From Sphingomonas sp. SORGH_AS_0879 (lineage in GTDB: Bacteria; Pseudomonadota; Alphaproteobacteria; Sphingomonadales; Sphingomonadaceae), in NCBI RefSeq assembly GCF_030819175.1, contig NZ_JAUTBJ010000002.1, forward strand, positions 2,806,001 to 2,870,000: a stretch of DNA of 64,000 nucleotides, in the 5' to 3' direction. The position numbers and the translations under genes are program-made. This document shows, piece after piece, positions 46,861 to 55,919 of the stretch. Every line of letters begins with the position of its first letter. Position 1 is the first letter of the stretch. The notes below the pieces were generated by a model. That model saw only the letters and a list, made by a program, of their open reading frames with translations, had not been told where the DNA came from and did no database searches.

Positions 46861-47984
46861 CGACGACCATGCCCAAGCCGGAGCGCTTCGCCTCGCTCGA
46901 CATGTTTCGCGGCGCGACCATCTTCCTGATGATCGTCGTCAACACGGCGGGCGCGGGCGGCGCCTTCACCCAGTTGCAGCATGCGCCATGGTTCGGTTTC
47001 ACACTGGCCGACCTGATCTTTCCGACCTTCCTGTTCGCGGTCGGCAACGCGATGAGCTTCGCGCTCACCCGCCCGATGCCGGAGCACGTCTTCCTGCGCC
47101 GGGTGTCTAAGCGGGCCGCGCTGATCTTCCTGCTCGGCGTGCTGATGTACTGGTTTCCCTTCGTCACCCATCAGGCGGACGGAAGCTGGGTCGCCAAGCC
47201 CTTCGCCGACACGCGCCTGACGGGCGTGCTGCAACGCATCGCGCTTTGCTATCTGCTGGGGTCGCTCTGCGCGCGCTATCTGCGGCCGAGCCATTTGCTG
47301 TGGGTCGCGATCGGGCTCGTCCTCGCGCACTGGGCGATCCTGGTCAGGCTCAGCCCGGCGGGCGAGGCGTTCGGGCGATACCGGAACGCGGGCACCTTGT
47401 TCGATCTGTGGCTGATCGGCCCGGCGCATCTCTATACCAAGGATCACGGCTTCGATCCCGAGGGACTGCTCGGTACCCTGCCCGCCACCGCCAATGTGAT
47501 CGCGGGCTATCTGACCGGCCTCGCCATCCAGCGTTGGGGCAAGCACATGGCCACGGTCGGGCGGCTGGCGGCGATCGGGGCGGGGCTGGTCATCGTCGCG
47601 CTGCTGCTGTCGCCCGTGCTGCCGATCGGCAAGAAGCTGTGGACCGGGTCGTTCGTCGCGCTGACGGTCGGGATCGACCTGATCCTGCTGGGCGTGGCGC
47701 TATGGCTGGTCGAGGTGCGCGGCGTCCGTTTCGGGCGCTCCTTCCTGCAGATGCTGGGGCGCAATCCGCTGGCCATCTATCTCTTCTCCGAACTGCTGGT
47801 CGTCGCGCTGGAACTGATCCATGTCCGGCCCGATACGGGCCTGTACACCTGGGTCGGCGAGACGGTGTTTCAGGGATTCACGACGGGGCCGGTCGGGTCG
47901 CTGCTCTGCGCGCTCGCCTATACGTTGATCTGCTGCGCATTCGGCTGGGCGCTCGACCGGCGCGGGATCATCCTCAAGGTCTGA
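46857..47984 (+). CDS. Membrane acyltransferase, HGSNAT/NagX-like (DUF5009)
   Basis: A 375-residue multi-spanning protein. The N-terminus has the family motif RFASLDMFRGATIFLMIVVNTAG, followed by HAPWFGFTLADLIFPTFLFAVGNAMSFAL and LQRIALCYLLGSL. Around ten membrane helices are apparent. The family includes heparan-alpha-glucosaminide N-acetyltransferase, which acetylates terminal glucosamine across the lysosomal membrane with acetyl-CoA. It starts with GTG overlapping the GH89 stop (an ATG lies four codons in). Coupling to GH89 suggests that it acetylates glucosamine ends to make GlcNAc that GH89 then cleaves, or that it handles imported sugars. Confidence 0.88.
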   Translation: MTTTMPKPERFASLDMFRGATIFLMIVVNTAGAGGAFTQLQHAPWFGFTLADLIFPTFLFAVGNAMSFALTRPMPEHVFLRRVSKRAALIFLLGVLMYWFPFVTHQADGSWVAKPFADTRLTGVLQRIALCYLLGSLCARYLRPSHLLWVAIGLVLAHWAILVRLSPAGEAFGRYRNAGTLFDLWLIGPAHLYTKDHGFDPEGLLGTLPATANVIAGYLTGLAIQRWGKHMATVGRLAAIGAGLVIVALLLSPVLPIGKKLWTGSFVALTVGIDLILLGVALWLVEVRGVRFGRSFLQMLGRNPLAIYLFSELLVVALELIHVRPDTGLYTWVGETVFQGFTTGPVGSLLCALAYTLICCAFGWALDRRGIILKV

Positions 47985-48126
47985 ACGACCGGCGGGCGGA
48001 ACGGACCAGGAAGAAGGTTCGCTCCCCCCGTGCCGGCCCCTCGCCCGTTTCACGACCGGCGGAGGATCAAATCGACCAGCAGGACTTTATCGTCGGCGAG
48101 GGACCGTCGAACGAGAGGCAAAGCCG

Positions 48127-49404
48127 ATGAATGCCGCAGATGTCTTCACGAAACTGGACGTCGAACTCAAACCCGATCCCTCGCGCACGGTGCTTCGGCC
48201 GTTCAGCTTCGGCTATCCGGCCGCCTTCGATCGCAAACCGACCCGTGCGCAGGATGTGGCGCGGCGCGTCATGGCGCTGGACGCGGAGACGCGCGACCGG
48301 ATGCTGGAACTGCTGCAAGCCGCGATGGAGAAAAGGCATCGCAACGTCGACGGCGTCTTTCTCCGCCGCTTCGACGAGGTGAAGGACGATCTGGGCGATA
48401 TCGCCATCGGGGAAAAGCGCGACCGGCTGCTGCTCGGCGCCTATTTCAGCCAGGAATATGCGTTCGAATCCGCCGCCCTGTTCAACCCCAGCATCGTGAC
48501 CGTGCCCGACCAGAACCCCGATGACGACGATATCCGCTTCCTCCTGTCGCTGCGCGGCGTCGGTGAGGGGCATATCTCCTCGGTCACCTTTCGCACCGGC
48601 AGTTGGGATGGCGGCACCGGCCTCGTCGTCGATCCGCCGAGCCCGCAAGGCGTGCCGCCCCGGATCGAGAGCAAAGAGGGCGGCTGGGTCCGGATGCTCG
48701 CCGACGACAGCGCGGACGTGTCCGAGACGGTGATCTTCCCCATCCTGCCCAGCCAGCGCCAGGGTGTCGAGGATTTGCGGCTGGTGCGTTTCACCGACCA
48801 TGACGGGGTGGAAAGCCTGATCGGCACCTATACGGCATTCGACGGCAATATCGCCCGTTCGGAGATGTTGCGCGGGATCAACCAGCAGCGCTTCGAAATG
48901 CGCGCCCTGGCCGGGGCCTTGGCGGAATATAAGGGCATGGCGCTGTTCCCCCGCCGGATCGGCGACCGCTTCGCGATGATCGGGCGGCAGGACAATGTGA
49001 ACCTGTGGCTGCTCTATTCCGACGACCTGCACATATGGGACGAAGGGATGCGCATCATGGGTCCCAAATATCCGTGGGAGTTCGTGCAGATCGGCAATTG
49101 CGGCTCACCGATCGAGATCGATGAGGGCTGGCTGGTCTTCACCCACGGCGTCGGCATGATCCGGGGCTATTGCGTCGGTGCCTGCCTGCTCGACAAGGAC
49201 AACCCGGCCAAGGTGCTGGGCCGGACCCACTCGCCCCTGCTCTTACCCTCCGCCGAGCAGCGGGGCGGCTATGTCCCCAACGTCACCTATAGCTGCGGCG
49301 CGCTGCTCCACAAACGTCGCATCCTGCTGCCCTATGCGATCGGGGACCAATATACCGCCTTCGCGACCGGCAGCGTCGACGACCTGTTGTCGGTCATGGA
49401 GTGA
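48127..49404 (+). CDS. GH130 family protein (mannoside phosphorylase/mannosidase type)
   Basis: A 425-residue cytosolic protein with a five-bladed propeller pattern typical of GH130: RPFSFGYPAAFD, AALFNPSIV, LIGTYTAFDG, FPRRIGDRFAMIGRQDNVNLWLLYSDD, GNCGSPIEIDEGWLVFTHGVG and LPYAIGDQYTAFATG. GAGAGG precedes the ATG. The family contains beta-mannoside phosphorylases and beta-1,2-mannosidases; I cannot tell which activity applies because phosphate-binding residues cannot be assigned by eye. It lies 142 bases after the acetyltransferase gene in the same direction. Confidence 0.82.
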   Translation: MNAADVFTKLDVELKPDPSRTVLRPFSFGYPAAFDRKPTRAQDVARRVMALDAETRDRMLELLQAAMEKRHRNVDGVFLRRFDEVKDDLGDIAIGEKRDRLLLGAYFSQEYAFESAALFNPSIVTVPDQNPDDDDIRFLLSLRGVGEGHISSVTFRTGSWDGGTGLVVDPPSPQGVPPRIESKEGGWVRMLADDSADVSETVIFPILPSQRQGVEDLRLVRFTDHDGVESLIGTYTAFDGNIARSEMLRGINQQRFEMRALAGALAEYKGMALFPRRIGDRFAMIGRQDNVNLWLLYSDDLHIWDEGMRIMGPKYPWEFVQIGNCGSPIEIDEGWLVFTHGVGMIRGYCVGACLLDKDNPAKVLGRTHSPLLLPSAEQRGGYVPNVTYSCGALLHKRRILLPYAIGDQYTAFATGSVDDLLSVME

Positions 49405-49678
49405 ATCCCCCACCCCTTTCGGCGGACGATCCGGCGGATCGCGCATAGTCCCGGAATCGGTCATCTGGGCCCCGGTCGTTGCGACCGAACCGGGTCCAAG
49501 CCCTTGCGCATCCGGCTTTCAGCGGCGACAAGGCGGCCATTCGTCGCAAATGCGGTTTACGGCATAGGACGAGAGGCCAAGAGGCTCCGGGGTTTCACGT
49601 TGGACACCGCATCGTCCGAAATCCGCACGCCCGTTCATCATCTGCTGAAGACCAAGCCATCAACCATAAGGGGCCGAT

Positions 49679-50611
49679 ATGAAGCTGGAATATTCACGAC
49701 CCGGATCGCACGGCAACTTCGGCGACGATCTGAACGAGTGGTTCTGGGACGAGGTGGCGCCGGGTCTGCTCGACGATGACGATTCGACGATCCTGCTGGG
49801 CATGGGCACGATATTCAGCCGCTGGTTCACCGACCAGTTGCCCGCCGACAGCCAGAAGATCGTGATCGGCAGCGGCGGCGGCAAGGCCGGCGGTCCGCCT
49901 CATCTCGATGACAAGTGGCATATCTATGGCGTCCGGGGGCCGCTGACCGCCGCCTATTCGGGGCTGGGCCAGGAAACCGTCCTGACCGACCCGGCGATGC
50001 TGCTGCGCGACTTTCCCGAATTCTCCGATCTGGGGCCCCGGCGGGGCATCGGCTTCATGCCGCATATCTGGAGCCTGGATCACTGGGACTGGGAAAAGAC
50101 GACCAGGGAGCTCGGACTGGAGTTCATCAATCCGCGCGACGAGGCGAAGGGAACGGTGCGGCGCATCGGCCGCCTGGAGGGCCTGATTACCGAGGCCATG
50201 CACGGTGCGATCGTCGCCGACGCATTCCGCACGCCCTGGATCGCGGTGGGGATCGCACCCGGCTTCGAAACCTCCAAATGGTGCGATTGGGCGGCGTCGC
50301 TGGGCATGGCGATGACGTTCCATTCGGTGCGCGACGTCTATGCGCCGAAACGCTCCACCTCGCTCCGCATCATCAAGGGCGCGATCAAGGAAGGCCTGCA
50401 CCGTGTCGGCATCAAGGCGGGCAAGCGGGCCCGTCCCCGCAGCGGGGAATGGGATGTGGCGGACATGAAGGGCCGACTGCGCTCGCTCATCGAACAGAAG
50501 CCGTACCAGTTGAGCGACGAAGCCAAGCTGGACGCCGCACTCGAACGGACCAGGCAGGCGATCGCCCGGCTGAGGCAGGATGCGGCGTCGGGCAAGTTCG
50601 CCCGGAAATAG
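49679..50611 (+). CDS. Polysaccharide pyruvyl transferase family protein
   Basis: A 310-residue protein. Family features are the N-terminal GNFGDDLNEWFW, a Gly-rich GSGGGKAGG, YGVRGPLTAAYSG, DPAMLLRD, and EAMHGAIVADAFRTPWIAVG. The C-terminal 60 residues form an extra basic helical region. ExoV/CsaB-type enzymes add pyruvate ketals to extracellular glycans. AAGGGG precedes the ATG. No exopolysaccharide cluster surrounds it, so the acceptor is unknown. Confidence 0.8.
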   Translation: MKLEYSRPGSHGNFGDDLNEWFWDEVAPGLLDDDDSTILLGMGTIFSRWFTDQLPADSQKIVIGSGGGKAGGPPHLDDKWHIYGVRGPLTAAYSGLGQETVLTDPAMLLRDFPEFSDLGPRRGIGFMPHIWSLDHWDWEKTTRELGLEFINPRDEAKGTVRRIGRLEGLITEAMHGAIVADAFRTPWIAVGIAPGFETSKWCDWAASLGMAMTFHSVRDVYAPKRSTSLRIIKGAIKEGLHRVGIKAGKRARPRSGEWDVADMKGRLRSLIEQKPYQLSDEAKLDAALERTRQAIARLRQDAASGKFARK

Positions 50612-50624
50612 GATCGACCGGTTC

Positions 50625-50654
50625 CCGCAGGTGCGGCCATGGCCGCACTTGCGG
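50625..50654. terminator. Bidirectional hairpin between convergent genes
   Basis: CCGCA, a G-T mismatch, and GTGCGGCC pair with their inverse around AT, giving a nearly perfect 14-base stem placed in the 54-base gap between convergent genes. No poly-T follows. Confidence 0.5.
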
Positions 50655-50665
50655 ATGGGAATCGG

Positions 50666-51541
50666 CTATCCCCGCCCGTCCAGCCGATGGTCGGGTCCTG
50701 CGGGATAGGCCACGCGAAACCCGATATGCGATGTCGGCAGGTCACGCTCCTGCGCCTGATAGGCGGCGGGTCGGAAATTGGCGCAATAGTTCATCGCGCA
50801 CAGATAGCTCCCGCCCTTGACCAGCCCGACCTGCCCGTCGCCCGCCACCCATTCCCAGACATTGCCGACCATGTCGTACACCCCCAGGTCGTTCGCCTCG
50901 AAACAGCCGACCGGCGCGATCCCCGCATAGCCGTCATCACCGGTGTCGCGGATCGGAAACACCCCTTCCCAGACATTGGCGCGGGGTTTGCCGTGGTCGA
51001 AGGCCCATTCGACCGGATCGCGAGCGGCGTTCTGGTTGCCGCGCGCCGCCCGCTCCCATTGCTCGGTACTGGGCAGCGCACCTCCCGCCCAGCGCGCATA
51101 GGCGGCGGCATCGTCGCGGTCGACATGGACGACCGGCTCGTCCGCCCGCCCCGTCAGGTCGCTACCCGGCCCCTTAGGATGCCGCCAGTCCGCTCCCTTG
51201 GTCCAGCGCCACCAGCGCGACGCATCGTCGAGCGACACCGGCTGGGTCGGCGCGACGAACAGCGCCGAGGCCCCTTCCCGCTCGGCGCGGGTGCGATGGC
51301 CGGTCGCCGCGACGAAGGCCGCGAACTGGCGGTTGGTCACCTCATGCGCATCGATGCGGAACGCCGCGACATGCACTGCCCGTCCCGGCCGATCCGTGCC
51401 ATCCTCCCCCAGCAGCACCGTGCCCGCCGCAACGGTCACGATCCCATCCCGCGCGATGCAGCGCCGCACCGGCTCGGCCGCCCGCGCGCCCAGCGTCACG
51501 CTGGCCGCCAGACCCAGTAGCAGCGCCGCCGCGATCCTCAT
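50666..51541 (-). CDS. Formylglycine-generating enzyme (SUMF1 family), exported
   Basis: Oxidises the Cys of a CxPxR motif in sulfatases to catalytic formylglycine. A 291-residue protein with a signal peptide (MRIAAALLLGLAASVTLGARA). The SUMF1 fold is shown by VTVAAGTVLLGEDG, FRIDAHEVTNRQFAAFV, PVVHVDRDDAAAYARWAGG, LPSTEQWERAARG, VYDMVGNVWEWV and SHIGFRV. The copper-binding catalytic pair is present: GGSYLCAMNYC (Cys 248 and Cys 253), spaced as in human FGE, so an active enzyme is expected and not a mere structural homologue. Its ATG overlaps the stop of the sulfatase gene (ATGA), so the two are coupled. Confidence 0.9.
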   Translation of the reverse strand: MRIAAALLLGLAASVTLGARAAEPVRRCIARDGIVTVAAGTVLLGEDGTDRPGRAVHVAAFRIDAHEVTNRQFAAFVAATGHRTRAEREGASALFVAPTQPVSLDDASRWWRWTKGADWRHPKGPGSDLTGRADEPVVHVDRDDAAAYARWAGGALPSTEQWERAARGNQNAARDPVEWAFDHGKPRANVWEGVFPIRDTGDDGYAGIAPVGCFEANDLGVYDMVGNVWEWVAGDGQVGLVKGGSYLCAMNYCANFRPAAYQAQERDLPTSHIGFRVAYPAGPDHRLDGRG

Positions 51542-53307
51542 GGCCGCGCCGCCGGTGCGGGTGCCTGCGCATCGGCGGGGAGCGGCACCACGCCCTTCGC
51601 CCGGGCATAGCGTTCATACGCGCCGACCAGATCGGCGAGCCGCCGGGGTTCGGCGGCGGCGAGGTCCTTGGTTTCGCCGGGATCGGTCGCCACGTTGAAC
51701 AATTGCCATCGCCCGGTGCTGACCCCGCCGCGCGTATAATTGTTGGTCGGGGCGGGCAGGAAGACGACCTTCCAGTCGCCCTTGCGCAGCGCCCGGCGGA
51801 AGAACAGCTCGTAACCCAGCGTCTCGTCGGCGGAACGCACGCCGTTCGCGTTGGCGGCAAGAACGGGGCGCAGGCTATGCCCTTCATGCCGCAGGATCGC
51901 ATGGCCCGCGAAGGTGCCGGGCTGGCGAAGCCCCGCATAGTCGAGCAACGTCGGCGCGACGTCGCGCACGTCCAGATTGGCATTGGCGATCCGCCCGCCG
52001 CCCTTCACCCCGCGCCCGGCGGCGAAGGCGCTGACGCGGATTCCTCCTTCGGTCGTATAGCCCTTGACCAGCCAGGACGGCACCGAGTTGGCCTGGGCCC
52101 AACCGGGGCCATAGCCGACATAGCTGGTCGGCTTGCCGATATTGTCCAGGCTGTTGTCGATGCCCAGCGCCTCGGCGGGCGGTAGCGCCGCATCGGGCGA
52201 GCCGACCTTGAACCGGGGACTGGGTGCCTTGATCTCGTTGCCCTCCGGGCCGTTGTCGGCGAAGAACAGGATGACCGTGTTGTCGAGCCGCCCTTGCGCC
52301 TTCAACGCGGCGATGACGCGACCGACATTCTGGTCCATCCGGTCGACCATCGCGGCATAGACCTCCATCTTGCGCGCCTCGACCGCGCGCTCCTCGGGAC
52401 TCAGCGACGCCCAGGGACGAGCCAATTCGACCGAATGCGCCACCGCATCGGCGGGGACCAGACCCAGCGCCTTTTGCCGCTCGAGCCGCTCGGCCCGCAG
52501 CGCTTCATAGCCCGCATCGTACCGCCCCTTATATTTGGCGATCGTCTCCGCCGGAGCCTGTAGCGGCCAATGCGGAGTGGTGAAGGGCAGATAGGCGAAG
52601 AAGGGCCTTTTGTCCCCCGCCTTGGCCGAGGCGTCCAGATAGCCGATCAGGCGGTCGGCGAAATAATCCGCCGAATAGGCACCCTTGGGCAAGGCCGCAG
52701 GCTTGCCGTCGTCGCGGTAGGTGGGAGCGAGCCCGGCCTTGGTCCAGGCCTCGTTCTGGTCCGCGCCGAAATGGTTGGACAGGCCCTGGAGCAGCGCGAA
52801 GCTATGCTCGAACCCACGCGCGGCGGGCTCGCGGTCGGGGGTCAGGCCCAGATGCCATTTGCCCGCCATCAGCGTGGCATAGCCGCCCGCGCGCAGCAAT
52901 TCGGCGATAGAGGCGACGCGGTCGTTCAGATACCCCTCATAACCCGGTTGCCCGCGCGTCGCCGGGCCCAGCAACTCCGCCATGGTGCCCAACCCCGCCT
53001 CGTGATTGTCGACCCCGCTCATCAGCATCGATCGGGTCGGCGAGCAGGTCGGCGCGGTGTGGAAGCCGGTGAAGCGCACGCCCGAGAGCGCCAGCGCATC
53101 CAGATTGGGGGTCGCGATCTCGCCCCCGAACGCACCCAGATCGGACCAGCCGAGATCGTCCGCGACGATGACCAGGAAGTTGGGCGCGTCCCTGGGCGCC
53201 TGTTGCGGAGCCGCCTCCGCCGGACTGCCGGGCACCGGCTCCGCCAGAAGCGGCGTGGCCAGGATCAAGGCCGGGAGGGCAACTGCCAGGAATTTTCCGC
53301 CGATCAT
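51538..53307 (-). CDS. Arylsulfatase (AtsA-like, type I sulfatase)
   Basis: Exported sulfate-ester hydrolase of 589 residues. A signal peptide (VALPALILATPLLAEP) is followed by the metal site FLVIVADDLGWSD and the formylglycine motif TAPTCSPTRSMLMSG with the modifiable Cys at residue 88. Further active-site segments are MAGKWHLG, FTTPHWP, FFADNGPEGNE and KGYTTEGG. The sequence is close to the Pseudomonas AtsA type. AAGGGGAAGACT precedes the ATG. Next to its FGE and divergent from a TonB receptor, it suggests scavenging of sulfate or sugar from sulfated esters. The natural substrate is unknown. Confidence 0.94.
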   Translation of the reverse strand: MIGGKFLAVALPALILATPLLAEPVPGSPAEAAPQQAPRDAPNFLVIVADDLGWSDLGAFGGEIATPNLDALALSGVRFTGFHTAPTCSPTRSMLMSGVDNHEAGLGTMAELLGPATRGQPGYEGYLNDRVASIAELLRAGGYATLMAGKWHLGLTPDREPAARGFEHSFALLQGLSNHFGADQNEAWTKAGLAPTYRDDGKPAALPKGAYSADYFADRLIGYLDASAKAGDKRPFFAYLPFTTPHWPLQAPAETIAKYKGRYDAGYEALRAERLERQKALGLVPADAVAHSVELARPWASLSPEERAVEARKMEVYAAMVDRMDQNVGRVIAALKAQGRLDNTVILFFADNGPEGNEIKAPSPRFKVGSPDAALPPAEALGIDNSLDNIGKPTSYVGYGPGWAQANSVPSWLVKGYTTEGGIRVSAFAAGRGVKGGGRIANANLDVRDVAPTLLDYAGLRQPGTFAGHAILRHEGHSLRPVLAANANGVRSADETLGYELFFRRALRKGDWKVVFLPAPTNNYTRGGVSTGRWQLFNVATDPGETKDLAAAEPRRLADLVGAYERYARAKGVVPLPADAQAPAPAARP

Positions 53308-53489
53308 AGTCTTCCCCTTTCGGGCCGCTCACGCGGCTGCACGCCTGGCATAGCCAGCACCGGCCGGGGGACAATGAACATTCTCTACTACTCCGATAGG
53401 AATTACTTCGTTCGCTTCGGACAACGACATTCATAGCCCTATGCGGGCGGCGCCTGCCGCGCTCCCCGCCACCGTCCGAGGACTTGCTG

Positions 53490-55883
53490 ATGCCGATACC
53501 GAACGCTCCTGGCCGCCGTGCAGCCCTGCTGGCGGGCGCGATGATCCTGACGACACCCGCGCTGGCGCAGCAGGCGCTGGTCGCGCCCGGCACGATCGAT
53601 GAACCGGGTTCGGTCGCCGAGCCGGTGGCCCAGTCCGACGACATCCTGGTCACCGCACGCCGTCGGACCGAGAAGAGCCAGGACGTGCCGATCGCGATCA
53701 ACGCCTTCGGATCGGCGCAGATCGAATCCACCCGCACCTTCAACCTGCGCGACCTTCAGCAACTGACCCCCAGCCTGGTCGTCACCAACACCAATCCACG
53801 CAACACCAGCATCAACATTCGCGGCCTGGGCAACAATGTCGCGGTCTATAATGACGGGCTGGAACCGGCGGTCGGCGTCTATCTGGACGGAGTGTATCTG
53901 GCGCGCCCCGGCCAGACGGTGTTCGACCTCGCCGATCTGGAGCGTATCGAGGTGCTGCGCGGGCCGCAGGGCACGCTGTTCGGCAAGAACACCTCGGCGG
54001 GCGCCGTGGTCGTGACGACGAAGCAGCCGACCTTCGACTGGCAGGCGGGCGGCGATGCCAGCCTGGGCAATTATGATTTCCGACAGCTTCACGCCTATGT
54101 CTCGGGGCCGTTGACCGACACGCTGGCGACGCGGCTGTTCGTGTCGAAGACCGACCGCGACGGCTTCACCCGGAATCGCTTCGACGGACGCTATGGGCAG
54201 GACTTCCACGACCTCAACCTGCGCGGCCAGTTGCTCTACAAGCCGACCGATATTCTCAGCTTGCGGATCATCGGCGATTGGGGGCGGCAGAACAGCTTCA
54301 CGGCGGGCAATATCCTGCTCGGAGCGATCCGGAGTTACGACAATGGCACCCTGTTCCCGAACAACTATTACGACCGCGCCGCCCGATTGGGATACAGCCC
54401 CGTCGCCGCCGATCCCGCGCTTCGAACGACCGACACCGACGCCAACCCGCGCTACCGGATGAACCAGCACGGGGTGAACGTCACCACCGATTGGGATATC
54501 GGCCCCGCCACGCTGACCTCGGTCACCGCCTATCGCGCGTGGAACTGGTATCCGCACAATGACGGCGACGGCACCAGCATCGATGCGGGGGCGGACTTCC
54601 ACCAGAGCAACGAGCAGCGCCAGGTCAGCCAGGAACTGCGCATCGCCTCCAACGGGAACCGCCGTGTCGATTATGTCGCCGGGCTCTATTATCTCTACCA
54701 ATCGATCGAGGCGGAGGCGGTCAATCGCTATGGCAGCCGCGCCGCCGACTGGTTCCTGCCGCCGACCACCAATGCGGCGGTCGGCGCGGCGGCGCTGAAC
54801 GGCTATAACGTCGTCAGCCATTCGCGGCCCGTCACCGACAGCTATGCCGCCTTCGCCCAGACCATCTGGCACATCACCGACGCGGTCGATCTGACCACCG
54901 GCCTTCGTTACACCTATGAAACCAAGTCCGGCTATTTCGACCAGACGGCGACGGGCGCGTCGCTCGCCGGACTGACGGCGGCGCAGCAGGCCGCGGCACA
55001 GACCATCCGTTCCCGCTACGGCGTCACCAATTATTACGAAGCCCGGACCGAGGCGGGTCGGCTGTCGGGGCAGGCGACCCTGTCGTGGAAGGTCGCCGCG
55101 CCGATCCTGGCCTATGCCACCTATGCCCGGGGCAACAAGTTCGGCGGCCTGAACCTCGCCAACATCACCACCACCGGCCAGTTCGCCGCCAACCCCGTGA
55201 TCCGTCCCGAGACGATCGACAGCTATGAGGTCGGGGCCAAGACCACATGGGCGGACGGACGCATCACGGCGAATATCGCGGCCTTCTGGACCGATGTGAA
55301 GGATTACCAGACCACCATCATCGACGTGGAGCGGAACGGCGTCAGCTTCTTCACCAATGCCGCCAAGGTCCGCACGCGCGGGATCGAGGCCGATGTCCGC
55401 GCGACGCCGACCCGCTGGCTGACGCTGTACGGATCGGGCACCTATGACGATGCGCGCTACATCTCCTACGCCAACGCCCCCTGCCCCATAGAGATCACCG
55501 GGCAGACGCTGTGCGACCTGAGCGGACAGCGCCTGCCCGGCGTCTCGCGCTGGGCCGCCTCCGCCGGTGGAGAGGTTCGCACGCCGCTGGGCATGAATTT
55601 CGGTCATGAGGCGGAGCTTTATGCCGGGTCGGACTATAGCTATCGCTCGGGTAGCAACAGCACCGCCAGCCTCAGCCGCTATTCCGATATTCCGGGCTAT
55701 GATCTGCTCAACCTGCGGTTCGGCATCCGGTCGCTGGACGGTCGCTATGACATTCAGTTCTGGGGCCGGAACGTGACGGACTCGACCTATTATCTGTCGC
55801 TGGCGGCCAACAACACGGGGGCGATTTCGGGGACGCTGGGCGATCCCCGGACCTATGGCCTGACGCTGCGGACCAAATGGTAA
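53490..55883 (+). CDS. TonB-dependent receptor, probably for sulfated or aryl substrates
   Basis: A 797-residue outer membrane receptor. A signal peptide ends near TPALAQQ. The plug has DDILVTARRRTEKSQDVPIAINAF, FNLRDLQQLTPSLVV, SINIRGLGN, PAVGVYLDGVYLARPGQ and IEVLRGPQGTLFGKNTSAG, the pattern of the FecA/CirA-like sphingomonad receptors. The C-terminal strand ends LTLRTKW. I start at the ATG at 53490 with GAGGA eight bases upstream; a TTG two codons before is less likely. Divergent from the arylsulfatase, so it may import the sulfatase substrate or product. Confidence 0.93.
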   Translation: MPIPNAPGRRAALLAGAMILTTPALAQQALVAPGTIDEPGSVAEPVAQSDDILVTARRRTEKSQDVPIAINAFGSAQIESTRTFNLRDLQQLTPSLVVTNTNPRNTSINIRGLGNNVAVYNDGLEPAVGVYLDGVYLARPGQTVFDLADLERIEVLRGPQGTLFGKNTSAGAVVVTTKQPTFDWQAGGDASLGNYDFRQLHAYVSGPLTDTLATRLFVSKTDRDGFTRNRFDGRYGQDFHDLNLRGQLLYKPTDILSLRIIGDWGRQNSFTAGNILLGAIRSYDNGTLFPNNYYDRAARLGYSPVAADPALRTTDTDANPRYRMNQHGVNVTTDWDIGPATLTSVTAYRAWNWYPHNDGDGTSIDAGADFHQSNEQRQVSQELRIASNGNRRVDYVAGLYYLYQSIEAEAVNRYGSRAADWFLPPTTNAAVGAAALNGYNVVSHSRPVTDSYAAFAQTIWHITDAVDLTTGLRYTYETKSGYFDQTATGASLAGLTAAQQAAAQTIRSRYGVTNYYEARTEAGRLSGQATLSWKVAAPILAYATYARGNKFGGLNLANITTTGQFAANPVIRPETIDSYEVGAKTTWADGRITANIAAFWTDVKDYQTTIIDVERNGVSFFTNAAKVRTRGIEADVRATPTRWLTLYGSGTYDDARYISYANAPCPIEITGQTLCDLSGQRLPGVSRWAASAGGEVRTPLGMNFGHEAELYAGSDYSYRSGSNSTASLSRYSDIPGYDLLNLRFGIRSLDGRYDIQFWGRNVTDSTYYLSLAANNTGAISGTLGDPRTYGLTLRTKW

Positions 55884-55919
55884 GGGCACCCGCCGACCGG
55901 CGGCCTTCCCGACATCTGA

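Noticed and set aside
53380..53420. A TCC-GATA-GGA dyad between the arylsulfatase and the TonB receptor as a sulfate-limitation operator
   Set aside because: Only three-base arms are perfect and I know no exact consensus for it; too weak to list as a feature.
53439..55889. An 816-codon open frame antisense to the second TonB receptor
   Set aside because: Same cause as above; no family features and exact overlap with a well-supported receptor gene.
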